Shown: piece by piece, positions 48,256 to 56,851 of the stretch
Layout of the letters: each line of letters starts with the position of its first letter
How positions within the stretch are numbered: the first letter of the stretch is position 1
Assembly: GCA_035646535.1 (NCBI GenBank)
Contig: DASRPD010000071.1
Span: 1-63,622 of the forward strand
DNA length: 63,622 nt
Direction: 5' to 3'
Source: DASRPD01 sp035646535
GTDB lineage: Bacteria; Actinomycetota; Acidimicrobiia; IMCC26256; JANYLB01
Notes under the pieces: generated by a model
Databases searched by the model: none
What the model saw: only the letters and a program-made list of their open reading frames with translations
Told to the model about the DNA's origin: nothing
Translations under genes and position numbers: made by a program

Positions 48256-49218
48256 ATGAACGCCATGAACGCCACCACCGAAGCTGGGACTCGTGAAACC
48301 GGCACGCTCGAGATCTGGGATGTCGACGGGTTCGTCGCGTCGCTCACGTCGTCGAGCGCACACACCCGTGATGCCTATTCGCGGGATATTCGCCAATTCG
48401 TTGCCTGGGCCGATCGCGGTGGCAGCGGAGATCCGGCCGGCCTCGATCACGCCACGCTTCGGCGCTACCTCGCCTACCTGACGACACGCGGCTTCGCCAA
48501 GCGGTCGATCGCCCGCAAAGCGGCCGCGTTGCGGGCCTACCTGCGCTTCCTCCGTCGCCACGGCGTCGTCGACAACGACGCGGCCCGTTCCCTGCGCGCG
48601 CCGAAGGGCCCGGCTCGTCTGCCGCGCGTACCACGTGTCGCGGAGGCGACCCGGCTGTTGGACCGGGCGGTCGAGGCGCGCCCCGACGGTCTCGGTGACG
48701 ACCCACGAGCTGCCGCCGTGGCGCGACGTGACCTCGCCCTCCTCGAAGTGTTGTACGGCACGGGCTTGCGCGTCGCCGAGTGCTGCGGGCTCACGCCCCG
48801 TGACTGCGATCTGCGAGCCGGCACGCTGACGGTGCTCGGCAAGGGCGCGAAGGTCCGCAGGGTCCCGCTCGGAGAACCCGCGGCCCAGGCAATCGCCGAG
48901 TACCTGGAGCTCGGTCGGGCCGAGCTGGCCAACGCCGAGAGTCCGGCCGACGCGGTGTTCCTCAACGCGCGGGGGCGTCGCCTCACCCCGCGCGACGCGC
49001 GGCGGATCGTCGCCCGCCACCCGCTGGCCGACGGCCAGGTTCTCCATCCGCACGTGTTCCGCCACGCGTTCGCGACGCACCTGCTCGAAGGCGGTGCCGA
49101 CCTGCGCGTGGTCCAGGAGCTGCTGGGCCACACTGATCTGGCGACCACCCAGATCTACACCCATCTGACTCGCGAGCGAATGCGCGCGGTCTACGACTCG
49201 ACCCATCCCCGTGCCTGA
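48256..49218 (+). CDS. xerC: Tyrosine recombinase XerC
   Basis: A 320-residue site-specific recombinase that resolves chromosome dimers. The N-terminal SAM-like domain has SSSAHTRDAYSRDIRQFVAW. The catalytic set is Arg in YGTGLRVAECCGLTPRDCDL, Lys in LGKGAKVRRVPLG, HVFRHAFATHLLEGGADLRV (HxxR), LLGHTDLATTQIYTHLT (His and the nucleophile Tyr). ATG 48256 and ATG 48265 both fit; the region is a 9-nt repeat. Partner XerD is not in the window. The sigma gene overlaps its end. Confidence 0.93.
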   Translation: MNAMNATTEAGTRETGTLEIWDVDGFVASLTSSSAHTRDAYSRDIRQFVAWADRGGSGDPAGLDHATLRRYLAYLTTRGFAKRSIARKAAALRAYLRFLRRHGVVDNDAARSLRAPKGPARLPRVPRVAEATRLLDRAVEARPDGLGDDPRAAAVARRDLALLEVLYGTGLRVAECCGLTPRDCDLRAGTLTVLGKGAKVRRVPLGEPAAQAIAEYLELGRAELANAESPADAVFLNARGRRLTPRDARRIVARHPLADGQVLHPHVFRHAFATHLLEGGADLRVVQELLGHTDLATTQIYTHLTRERMRAVYDSTHPRA

Positions 49219-50020
49219 GCGGCCTGTGCTCGACGCCGACGCCGCCGCGGCTGCCGAGGCCGTCGCCGAGCTCTGGCGCGAGTACAAGGGCGAAGCCACC
49301 AAGGAGGTTCGCGAGCGGCTGATCCTGCACTACTCGCCGCTGGTGAAGTTCGTCGCCGGGAGAGTCGCAGCGGGGTTGCCCCAGAACATCGAGCAGGCCG
49401 ATCTCGTCAGCTACGGGATCTTCGGGTTGATCGACGCGATCGACAAGTTCGATCCGGAGCGAGGCTTCAAGTTCGAGACGTACGCGATCTCCCGCATCAA
49501 GGGAGCGATCATCGACGAGTTGCGGTCGATCGACTGGGTGCCGCGTTCGATTCGCTCCAAGGCCCGTTCCATCGAACGGGCGTACTCGAAGCTCGAGAAC
49601 GAGCTGCAGCGCACCCCGGGTGACGACGAAGTGGCCGACGAGCTCGAGATGACCGAGTCCGAGCTGGCCCAGACCCTGTCGCAGATCAGCTTCGTCGGCC
49701 TGGTGGCCCTGGACGAGCTGCTGACCGTGGGCGGGGAACGCAGCGGCTCGTCGACCCTGGGTGACACCGTGGCCGATCGGGCCCACGACCCGGTGGCCGC
49801 GTTCGAGCTGGGCGAGATGAAGCACGTCCTGGCGGACGCGATCAACCGAATGCCCGATCGCGAACGCCTGGTGCTCACGCTCTACTACTACGAGGCGCTC
49901 ACCCTGTCGGAGATCGGTGACGTGCTCGGAGTGACCGAGAGCCGCGTGTGTCAGATTCACACCAAGGCGATTCTCCAGTTGCGCTCGCGCATGGTGGAAC
50001 CCGAGCGGGAACGAGCCTGA
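49211..50020 (+). CDS. whiG: WhiG/FliA-type alternative sigma factor
   Basis: A 269-residue sigma-70 group 3 factor. Region 2: LILHYSPLVKFVAGRVAAGL, ADLVSYGIFGLIDAIDKFD, KFETYAISRIKGAIIDELRS and IDWVPRSIRSKARSIERAYS. Region 4: RERLVLTLYYYEALTLSEIG and DVLGVTESRVCQIHTKAILQ. In Streptomyces WhiG controls sporulation, and in motile bacteria FliA controls flagella; target genes here are unknown. The location between xerC and rpsB is conserved in actinobacteria. GTG start overlaps xerC. Confidence 0.9.
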   Translation: MPERPVLDADAAAAAEAVAELWREYKGEATKEVRERLILHYSPLVKFVAGRVAAGLPQNIEQADLVSYGIFGLIDAIDKFDPERGFKFETYAISRIKGAIIDELRSIDWVPRSIRSKARSIERAYSKLENELQRTPGDDEVADELEMTESELAQTLSQISFVGLVALDELLTVGGERSGSSTLGDTVADRAHDPVAAFELGEMKHVLADAINRMPDRERLVLTLYYYEALTLSEIGDVLGVTESRVCQIHTKAILQLRSRMVEPERERA

Positions 50021-50074
50021 ACACTCGGCTGCGCCGCCGGCCCGGCGCGCTCGCGTCGCTCGTGCTTGCCGGTT

Positions 50075-50098
50075 GCTGAGCTGCTGAGCTGCTGAGCT
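50075..50098. repeat. Three tandem copies of GCTGAGCT
   Basis: Perfect 8-bp tandem repeat in the gap after the sigma gene; function unknown, possibly part of an mRNA 3' structure. Confidence 0.8.
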
Positions 50099-50100
50099 CC

Positions 50101-50114
50101 ACCCCGAGAGGGGT
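50101..50114 (+). terminator. Short hairpin after the sigma gene
   Basis: ACCCC-GAGA-GGGGT forms a perfect 5-bp stem with a GNRA-type tetraloop, 80 nt after the stop, followed by TCTT. Weak terminator candidate. Confidence 0.3.
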
Positions 50115-50137
50115 CTTGGCGCCCTCGCCGGTCGCGG

Positions 50138-50143
50138 TAGGGT
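50138..50143 (+). promoter_or_regulatory. -10-like box TAGGGT for the M23/hydrolase gene
   Basis: TAGGGT predicts transcription near 50150 and a 50-nt leader with GGGAG before the ATG at 50201. Confidence 0.35.
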
Positions 50144-50200
50144 GATCACCACTTCCTTCCGGCGCTTCCCCGTGTCGCTGTTCTCGACGCGGGAGTGGTC

Positions 50201-52033
50201 ATGCGCCGTCTTGCTCGTTCGTTGTTCGTCAGGCCGCGCCGCGGAGTCTGTCGCGCCGGAGCCTGTGTGGCCGTCGCACTCGCGGGCGCGGGTCTGGTCG
50301 GTGTCGGCTCCTCAGCCGGTGCGGCGAGTGCCCCCGATGGCCCTCGGGTCGTCGCGCCGGCCCCGGGCCGGCGGTTCACTCCGCCCGTTCCCGGAACGGT
50401 CCTCCGGCCGTTCTCGGCGCCGCGTGCGCGCTACGGCCCCGGTCACCGCGGCGTCGACTTCGCGGCTGGTCCCGGCGACGAGGTGCGCGCCGCGGGTGAC
50501 GGCACCGTCGTGTTCGCAGGCTCGGTTGCCGGCTCGCTCCACGTTGTCGTCGCCCACGCCGGTGACCTGCGGACCTCGTATTCGTACCTCGCTTCGATCT
50601 CGGTGCGAAAGGGTGCGCGCGTGGCTCGGGGTGTCGTCGTCGGTACGGTCGGCGGCGCCGCCGTCGAGGGTTCTACCGGAGGTGGCGCCCACGAATCAGC
50701 CGGTCTGCACTTCGGGGCTCGCCTCGGCGAGCGCTACATCGACCCGATGCTCCTGTTCCGGCCAGTCGATCTCACCAAGATCGTGCACCTCGCGCCGGTG
50801 GGTGGGACCCAAGGCCGCGGGGACCGATCCTGGGCAGTCGAGGCTTCGGGCCTCGAGCGAGGTCTCGACACGGTCCTCTCCGGGTCGGGCGCGTCCGGGT
50901 CGGGCACGTCCGGGTCGGGCACGTCCGGGGTTCCCGACTGGGTGACGACCGCAGGGCGCGGCAATGGGCTCGCCGAACAGGTCGGGCGAGGGCTCGGCTC
51001 GTGGTTCGGCGTGGCCGCCCGAGGAGTGCCCGGCGGGACGTTCGCATTGGACACCGCCCGCCGGTTGGGTGCCGCGGCCCAAGCCCAGCTCGAATGCGAC
51101 CGTGATGCTCCACCGGCCGATGGGACCGGTGGATCGGGCCACCACCTGCTGGCGGTCGCGGGGATCGACTCGACGACCGACCGCGCCACGGGGACGACCT
51201 TCGGGTTACCGGTCGGTGAGCTCGGCTATCACGCCGACGAGGTCGACTGGTTCTCCTACGCCGGCGCCGGGCGTGCGTACTCGGCCCAGGACACCTACCA
51301 GAGCATCGTCGCATCGGCGCGCGAGCTCGGCCGGCACCTCCGCGCGCTCGAGGCCGAAGACCCCGGCCGAGAGGTCGACCTCATCGCCCATTCCCAGGGT
51401 GGCGTTGTCATCGATGTGTTCCTCCAGGAGCTCTACGACCCATCCGATTCCCGGTACCCGCCGATCGGGACGGTCATCACGCTGGCGTCGCCGCACCAGG
51501 GCGCGCCCGCCGCCGAAGCGGCCCGGCGGATCGCGCAGTCCGAGTCGGGCCGCGCCGCGCTCGGGTTGGGCGAGTCGGTCGCGCCCTCCGCGGATGCTCC
51601 CGCGGTGGCCGATCTCGACCCGCGCTCGGAGCTCATGGACGAGCTCTGGGACGACGCGCTCCCGGACCAGGTCGACCTCACCTCCATCGCGGCGGTCGAC
51701 GATCCTGTCGTCCCCGCGACCCAGACCGAGGTGCCCGGCGCCGAGAACGTCATCGTTGACCCGCCCGGAGCGATGGATCACACGCCGATTGCAGGCGATC
51801 CCCGGGCGATGGCCGCGGTGCGCAGCGCGCTCGAGGGGCGCGCACCGCCGTGCCTGTCGCCGGCCGACGCGACTCGAGGGGCCATCGCGCCGGTTGTCGT
51901 CACCCGCCTCGAACAAGCCGTCGGCCGAGCCGGCGAGACCGCCGGTGAGATCGTGGACAGGGGTGCCGACGCCGTCGCCGGCGCGCTGGACGCCGTAGGA
52001 CTCGACACCCTGATCCCGGGGTGGCGGCCGTGA
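50201..52033 (+). CDS. Secreted fusion of a degenerate M23/LytM domain and a PGAP1/lipase-like hydrolase
   Basis: A 610-residue exported protein. A signal peptide (about 1-43) precedes an M23 domain: GHRGVDFAAGPGDEVRAAGD keeps the zinc His/Asp (His near 83), but SYSYL replaces the catalytic His of the usual YxHL, and AGLHFGARLG lacks the first His of HxH, so peptidase activity is doubtful. A Gly/Ser linker (three 15-nt repeats) joins an alpha/beta hydrolase with VDLIAHSQGGVVIDVFLQEL (Ser near 398), Asp in VDDPVVPATQTE and His in AMDHTPIAG. The M23 part matches the gene that precedes rpsB in mycobacteria; the fused hydrolase is the novelty. Confidence 0.85.
   Translation: MRRLARSLFVRPRRGVCRAGACVAVALAGAGLVGVGSSAGAASAPDGPRVVAPAPGRRFTPPVPGTVLRPFSAPRARYGPGHRGVDFAAGPGDEVRAAGDGTVVFAGSVAGSLHVVVAHAGDLRTSYSYLASISVRKGARVARGVVVGTVGGAAVEGSTGGGAHESAGLHFGARLGERYIDPMLLFRPVDLTKIVHLAPVGGTQGRGDRSWAVEASGLERGLDTVLSGSGASGSGTSGSGTSGVPDWVTTAGRGNGLAEQVGRGLGSWFGVAARGVPGGTFALDTARRLGAAAQAQLECDRDAPPADGTGGSGHHLLAVAGIDSTTDRATGTTFGLPVGELGYHADEVDWFSYAGAGRAYSAQDTYQSIVASARELGRHLRALEAEDPGREVDLIAHSQGGVVIDVFLQELYDPSDSRYPPIGTVITLASPHQGAPAAEAARRIAQSESGRAALGLGESVAPSADAPAVADLDPRSELMDELWDDALPDQVDLTSIAAVDDPVVPATQTEVPGAENVIVDPPGAMDHTPIAGDPRAMAAVRSALEGRAPPCLSPADATRGAIAPVVVTRLEQAVGRAGETAGEIVDRGADAVAGALDAVGLDTLIPGWRP
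50879..50923 (+). repeat. Three 15-bp repeats encoding a Gly/Ser/Thr linker
   Basis: TCCGGGTCGGGCACG-type units at 50879, 50894 and 50909 encode SGSGA/SGSGT between the two domains of the fusion protein. Confidence 0.85.
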
Positions 52034-53343
52034 CCGCGCGCCGGAGCGTGCCGAGCCCCCGCCGAGCGCGCCGCGCCGGTGTCGTCGGCCTCCTGGCCGG
52101 CTTGGCCGTCGGCCTGATGGTCGCGCTCGTCGCCGGGTGCAGCGACGGGTCCGACCTCGGCCGACGATCTCACCGGCCGGTCAAGGAGCCTGCGAGCGGC
52201 CCTCGCCGCCCCGTGTCCGGTACGGGCGTGGCCTTGGCCTGGTCGGAGCCGCTCGCTCATTGGCCGGGAACGCTGACTGTGCACGACGGTCAGGTCATCG
52301 TGGCCGACGGACACGGTGTGATCAGCTCGTTCGCGGTTGTCGACGGCGCTCGTGGTTGGGAGGTCCGTCTCGACGCGTCGACCGGGGAGGTCCTGCCCGC
52401 GGTCGACGACGACACGGTGCTGCTGAGCGCGGCGGATCAGTTCATCGCGCTGGAGCGGTCCACCGGGCAGCGGCGCTGGGCGGTACCGACGGATTCGGAT
52501 CCGACGACGATCGACGGTCGGTCCCTGGCACTGGGAGTGGCCCTCGTCGGCGACCCCGATGGAAGCGGCGCGCCGTCGATCGCGGTCACCGCCGTGGACA
52601 CGGGCGTGCTCCGGGGTCGACGGGTCGACGATGGCACCGAGGTGTGGGCGGTCACCGGCGACGGGTGGTTGGCCGGCCCGATGGCCGTCCACGGCCCGAG
52701 TGGGTCCGTGGTGGTGATCTGGCGGACGCCCGAGGTCGGCTTGGTGCAGGTCCTGGATGGTGCCACCGGTCTCACTCGTTGGTCACGGGAGATCGAGCCG
52801 AGCTCGGCCGCGCCGGTCATCGCAGGGGATTCGGTGATCGTGGCGGCCGGATACGACGAGACAACGCCGGCGCCCGCGCGGATTCGTTCGCTCGTCCTCG
52901 CCGACGGACGAGAGCGTTGGTCGACCGAGCTCGTCACGGGGTTCGAGCCCTACCAGGTTCCGGCGGTGGACCTCGAGGGCGGCGAGGTGGCCCTCGTGGA
53001 CCGAATGGGCAACGCGGCCCTGGTCGAGCTGGCCACAGGCCGACTCCGGTGGCGCCAGGAGACCGATGGGGTGGTGATCGCCGGTCGGGTGGCGCTCACC
53101 GACGGGTTCGTCGCCTATGCGAACTCCCATCGCGAGGTGATGGTCCTCGAACGTCGGACCGGCCGGGTCTGGGCCAAGATCAGCCGCGACGAGGCCCCGT
53201 GGTCCGTCCCGATATCGGTCGACCATCTCGGTGACCGCCTGGTCGTGGGGTGGCGCTGGGTTCAGGGTGCACCCCTCGACGCCATCGACCTCGCACCGGT
53301 CGAGACCCCACTGAAGACTCCGGGGAAACGTCCGGTACACTGA
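52030..53343 (+). CDS. PQQ-like beta-propeller lipoprotein
   Basis: A 437-residue exported lipoprotein. The signal segment GVVGLLAGLAVGLMVALVAG is followed by the lipobox Cys, then a Ser/Pro-rich linker. The rest is a beta-propeller of repeated blades with WxV and TG.xRW-type motifs (LERSTGQRRWAV, LDGATGLTRWSREI, VLERRTGRVWAKI), like BamB or PQQ-dependent dehydrogenase propellers but without an enzyme domain. Function unknown; may scaffold envelope complexes. GTG start overlaps the stop of the M23/hydrolase gene, so the two are one unit. Confidence 0.85.
   Translation: MTARRSVPSPRRARRAGVVGLLAGLAVGLMVALVAGCSDGSDLGRRSHRPVKEPASGPRRPVSGTGVALAWSEPLAHWPGTLTVHDGQVIVADGHGVISSFAVVDGARGWEVRLDASTGEVLPAVDDDTVLLSAADQFIALERSTGQRRWAVPTDSDPTTIDGRSLALGVALVGDPDGSGAPSIAVTAVDTGVLRGRRVDDGTEVWAVTGDGWLAGPMAVHGPSGSVVVIWRTPEVGLVQVLDGATGLTRWSREIEPSSAAPVIAGDSVIVAAGYDETTPAPARIRSLVLADGRERWSTELVTGFEPYQVPAVDLEGGEVALVDRMGNAALVELATGRLRWRQETDGVVIAGRVALTDGFVAYANSHREVMVLERRTGRVWAKISRDEAPWSVPISVDHLGDRLVVGWRWVQGAPLDAIDLAPVETPLKTPGKRPVH
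53336..53341 (+). promoter_or_regulatory. -10-like box TACACT before rpsB
   Basis: TACACT at the end of the upstream gene predicts a leader of about 176 nt for rpsB. The leader ends with GGGAAGGGGAACC. Long rpsB leaders can carry autoregulatory structure, but I cannot identify one by eye. Confidence 0.35.
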
Positions 53344-53523
53344 CGCTCGACTCGGTCGTTCGCGGCCGGGATCACACACGCTCGCTCGCCGGCACCATGA
53401 CTGTGCGCCTCGCGCCCGGTTCGTCGGCACCTCAGGTCGTCATCGCCCCGACGTTGCCCATGCGGCGCCGGGTCCGGTGACGCTCGCGGGCGGAGGAAAA
53501 ACCGAGAGGGAAGGGGAACCACC

Positions 53524-54477
53524 GTGGCGGTGGTCAGAATGAAACAGCTCCTGGAGGCCGGCGTGCACTTCGGCCACCAGACAAGGCGCTGGGATCCGAA
53601 GATGCGGCGATTCATCTTCGGTGAGCGCAACGGCATCTACATCATCGACCTCCAGCAGACGCTCGCACGCATCGACACCGCGTACCGGTTCGTCCGCTCG
53701 ACCGTCGCGGATGGCGGCACGGTGCTGTTCGTCGGCACCAAGAAGCAGGCCCAGGAGCCGATCCAGGTTCAGGCCCAGCGCTGCGGCATGCCGTACGTGA
53801 ACTACCGCTGGCTCGGCGGGATGCTCACCAACTTCAAGACGGTGCACTCACGCGTCGCGAAGCTCAAAGAGCTCGAGAACATGGTCAAGACCGGCGAGAC
53901 CGAGCAGATGATCAAGAAGGAAGGCCTCAAGGTCACACGCGAGGTCGCCAAGCTGGACCGCAACCTCGGGGGCATTCGTCAGCTCGAGAAGCCGCCGAAC
54001 GTGGTGTTCGTGATCGACACGAAGAAGGAACACATCGCGGTGACCGAGGCCAACCGGCTCGGGATCCCGGTCGTGGCGATCGTCGACACGAACTGTGACC
54101 CTAACATCATCGACTACGTCATTCCGGGCAACGACGACGCGATCCGGTCTTCGAACCTGTTGTGTCGGGTCATCGCCGACGCTTGCGAAGAGGGTCGTTT
54201 CCTGGCGCGCAAGAAGGACGCACGAGCGGGAGCCAAAAAGGAGGACGTCGTGCCGCCGCCGCCGAAGCCGAAGCCTCTCAGCCCCGACGAGGAGAAGGCC
54301 CGTGCCGAACAGCAGGCCCGAGCCCGCACCGAGGCGGCCGCGGCGCAGGAGGCCCGTGAGGACCGGCTCGAGGCGGCCAAGGTTGCCAAGAAGAACGAGC
54401 CGCTTCCGCCCGCCGAGGACGTGACCACCGACAGCGAGGCAGCCACCCGGGAAAGCCAGGAGGGTGAGAGTGGCTGA
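53524..54477 (+). CDS. rpsB: Small ribosomal subunit protein uS2
   Basis: A 317-residue uS2. VVRMKQLLEAGVHFGHQTRR, GTVLFVGTKKQAQEPIQ, NYRWLGGMLTNFKTVHSR and VVFVIDTKKEHIAVTEANRL are diagnostic. After about residue 230 it carries an 85-residue extension: poly-Pro/Lys (VPPPPKPKPLSPDEEKA), a charged Ala-rich helix and an acidic end. Such tails are common in actinobacterial S2. GTG start. tsf begins inside its 3' end. Confidence 0.96.
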   Translation: MAVVRMKQLLEAGVHFGHQTRRWDPKMRRFIFGERNGIYIIDLQQTLARIDTAYRFVRSTVADGGTVLFVGTKKQAQEPIQVQAQRCGMPYVNYRWLGGMLTNFKTVHSRVAKLKELENMVKTGETEQMIKKEGLKVTREVAKLDRNLGGIRQLEKPPNVVFVIDTKKEHIAVTEANRLGIPVVAIVDTNCDPNIIDYVIPGNDDAIRSSNLLCRVIADACEEGRFLARKKDARAGAKKEDVVPPPPKPKPLSPDEEKARAEQQARARTEAAAAQEAREDRLEAAKVAKKNEPLPPAEDVTTDSEAATRESQEGESG

Positions 54478-55315
54478 GGTCAGCGCCAAGGACGTCGCCG
54501 CCCTGCGCAAGGCGACCGGCGCGGGGATGATGGACTGCAAGGAGGCACTCACGGCCTCCGACGGTGACGTCGAAGCGGCCAAGCAGTGGCTGCGGGAGAA
54601 GGGCAAGGCCGGGGCGACCAAGCGTGCGAGCCGCGCCGCCGAACAGGGCGCCATCGACGTCGTCGTGCAGGACGACGTCGCGGCGTTGGTGGAGCTGAAC
54701 TGCGAGACGGACTTCGTCGCCAAGGGCGCCGAGCTTCAGGCCGCACTCGGCCGGCTCACGACCCACGTCATGACCGACGGTGAGGAGAACCTGGCCGATC
54801 AGGCGTTCGACGGTGCCACCGTCGGCGAGTTCCTGACGCTGCTGTCGGGCAAGCTCGGTGAGAAGATCGAGCTGGGCCGGGTGGCCCGATTCGACTCGAC
54901 CGACGGGATGCTCGACGGGTACCGCCACGTGCAGAACGAACGGGGCACCATCGGTGTCCTCATCGAGCTCGGCGGGGTCGAGTCGAGCGACGCGAAAGCC
55001 CGGGAGGTGGCGCACGACATCGCGCTCCACATCGCGAGCGCCGCGCCGACCTACATCAGCCGCGACGATGTGCCGGCCGACGTCGTCGCGAAGGAGCGGG
55101 AGGTCCTCGAAGCGCTGACCCGCAACGAGGGCAAGCCCGACAAGGCGCTCCCCAAGATCGTGGAGGGTCGCCTCAGCGGCTTCTTCAAGGCGTCGACGCT
55201 CCTCGAGCAGGCGTTCGTCCGTGAACCCAAGACCACGATTGCGCAGCTCCTGGCAACGCTCGGTGACGCCGCAACCGTGCGCCGGTTCGTGCGCGCCAAG
55301 ATCGGCGAGGCGTAG
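54470..55315 (+). CDS. tsf: Elongation factor Ts
   Basis: A 281-residue EF-Ts, the nucleotide exchange factor for EF-Tu. EVSAKDVAALRKATGAGMMD and CKEALTASDGDVEAAKQWLR form the N-terminal UBA-type domain, ALVELNCETDFVAKGAELQA the TDFV core. Two close GTG codons exist; AGGAGG at 54459-54464 is at ideal distance only for GTG 54470, so I choose that over 54464. Confidence 0.96.
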   Translation: MAEVSAKDVAALRKATGAGMMDCKEALTASDGDVEAAKQWLREKGKAGATKRASRAAEQGAIDVVVQDDVAALVELNCETDFVAKGAELQAALGRLTTHVMTDGEENLADQAFDGATVGEFLTLLSGKLGEKIELGRVARFDSTDGMLDGYRHVQNERGTIGVLIELGGVESSDAKAREVAHDIALHIASAAPTYISRDDVPADVVAKEREVLEALTRNEGKPDKALPKIVEGRLSGFFKASTLLEQAFVREPKTTIAQLLATLGDAATVRRFVRAKIGEA

Positions 55316-55376
55316 CGAGTCAGCGTCAGGCGAGCTTCGAGCGTCACTCAACGGGTGGAAGGAAAGGCGAGCACAC

Positions 55377-56117
55377 ATGGCCACGAGCCAGTACCCACGG
55401 GTCGTGCTCAAGCTGTCGGGTGAGGCGTTCGCCGACGCGTCGATCCATTTCGGCATCGACGCGGCGGTCGTTGCCCGCATCGCCGAGGAGGTCGCAGACG
55501 CTCGGCGTGATCTCGGCGTCGAGATCGCGATCGTCGTCGGTGGTGGCAACATCTTCCGCGGGATGAGCGGCGCGACGCGCGGGATGGACCGTGCTCGGGC
55601 CGACTACATGGGGATGCTCGCGACGGTCATCAACGCTCTGGCATTGCAGGACGCGCTCGAGGCCGTCGGTCAGCCGACGCGTGTGCAGACCGCGATCACG
55701 ATGGTACAGGTCTCCGAGCCGTACATTCCGCTTCGCGCGATTCGCCACCTCGAGAAGGGTCGGATCGTCGTGTTCGCCGCGGGCACCGGCAATCCGTATT
55801 TCACGACGGACACGACCGCGGCGCTGCGGGCGGCCGAGATCAACGCGGGCGCGATTCTGAAGGGCACGCACTCGGGGGTCGACGGCATCTACACGGCTGA
55901 TCCCCGGCTCGATCCGACCGCGGAGAAGTTCGCCGAGGTGAGCCACTTCGAGGTGCTGAACCGTCGCCTCGACGTGATGGACTCGACCGCGATCACCTTC
56001 TGTATGGACAACGAGTTGCCCATCGTCGTGTTCGACGTCACCGAGCCGGGCAACATTGCCCGAGCACTCCTCGGCGAGCCGATCGGCACCCTCGTGACCA
56101 CAGGGAGCGTGACGTGA
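55377..56117 (+). CDS. pyrH: Uridylate kinase
   Basis: A 246-residue UMP kinase of the amino-acid kinase fold. RVVLKLSGEAFADASIHFGI, EIAIVVGGGNIFRGMSGATR, ADYMGMLATVINALALQDAL and GTGNPYFTTDTTAALRAAEI bind ATP and UMP. ATG 55377 follows GGAAGGAAAGG. Part of the rpsB-tsf-pyrH-frr unit. Confidence 0.96.
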   Translation: MATSQYPRVVLKLSGEAFADASIHFGIDAAVVARIAEEVADARRDLGVEIAIVVGGGNIFRGMSGATRGMDRARADYMGMLATVINALALQDALEAVGQPTRVQTAITMVQVSEPYIPLRAIRHLEKGRIVVFAAGTGNPYFTTDTTAALRAAEINAGAILKGTHSGVDGIYTADPRLDPTAEKFAEVSHFEVLNRRLDVMDSTAITFCMDNELPIVVFDVTEPGNIARALLGEPIGTLVTTGSVT

Positions 56118-56130
56118 GGCGGGAGAGGAC

Positions 56131-56697
56131 ATGAGCGAGCTGAGCGACGTCGTCATCGTCGAGTGCAAGGAGAAGATGCACAAGGCGGTGGAGCACCTCC
56201 AAGACGAGTTCGGAGGTATCCGCACGGGCCGCGCCACGCCCGGTCTCGTCGAGAAGCTGAGGGTCGACGTGTACGGCAGCGAGGTGCCCCTCCAGCAGAT
56301 CGCGGGTATCACCGTGCCCGAACCGAGAGCGCTTGCGGTGTCGCCGTATGACAGGACCACGCTGACGGCCATCGAGAAGGCGATCCAGCAGAGCGACCTC
56401 GGGATCAACCCGTCGAACGACGGCGCCGTGATCCGGCTCGCCTTTCCGCCCCTCACCGAGGAGCGCCGCAAGGACCTGGTGAAGGTGGTGAAGCAACGGG
56501 CCGAGGATGGTCGGATCGCGGTGCGAAACGTCCGGCGGCAGGCCCGCCATGATCTCGAGGAGCTGGAGCGGGACGGCGATCTTTCCCGAGACCAGCTCGA
56601 GCGCATCGAGAAAGACCTGGAGAAGGTGACCCACGAGATGGTTGAGGAGATGGACACCTTGCTGGGCCACAAGGAACAAGAGTTGCTCGAGGTCTGA
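56131..56697 (+). CDS. frr: Ribosome recycling factor
   Basis: A 188-residue RRF that splits post-termination ribosomes with EF-G. HLQDEFGGIRTGRATPGLVE, YGSEVPLQQIAGITVPEPRA, LGINPSNDGAVIRLAFPPLT and EERRKDLVKVVKQRAEDGRI are the family blocks. ATG 14 nt after pyrH. Confidence 0.97.
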   Translation: MSELSDVVIVECKEKMHKAVEHLQDEFGGIRTGRATPGLVEKLRVDVYGSEVPLQQIAGITVPEPRALAVSPYDRTTLTAIEKAIQQSDLGINPSNDGAVIRLAFPPLTEERRKDLVKVVKQRAEDGRIAVRNVRRQARHDLEELERDGDLSRDQLERIEKDLEKVTHEMVEEMDTLLGHKEQELLEV

Positions 56698-56851
56698 GAC
56701 CCGGCCCGATCCGGCCGCGGCCACGGGAACTTCTCGGTGGGTCGGGGTCGGGTCTAGCCTTGGTGTCCGGACTCGCCGATGGAAGCACGAACCGAGGCGG
56801 CGAGCACTTGGGCATCGGCGGCAGGTGACCGGAAGTAGGCGAGGGGGCACG

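Noticed and set aside
47844..49302. Long minus-strand open frame over xerC
   Set aside because: Antisense to xerC, which has all catalytic residues; the frame lacks motifs.
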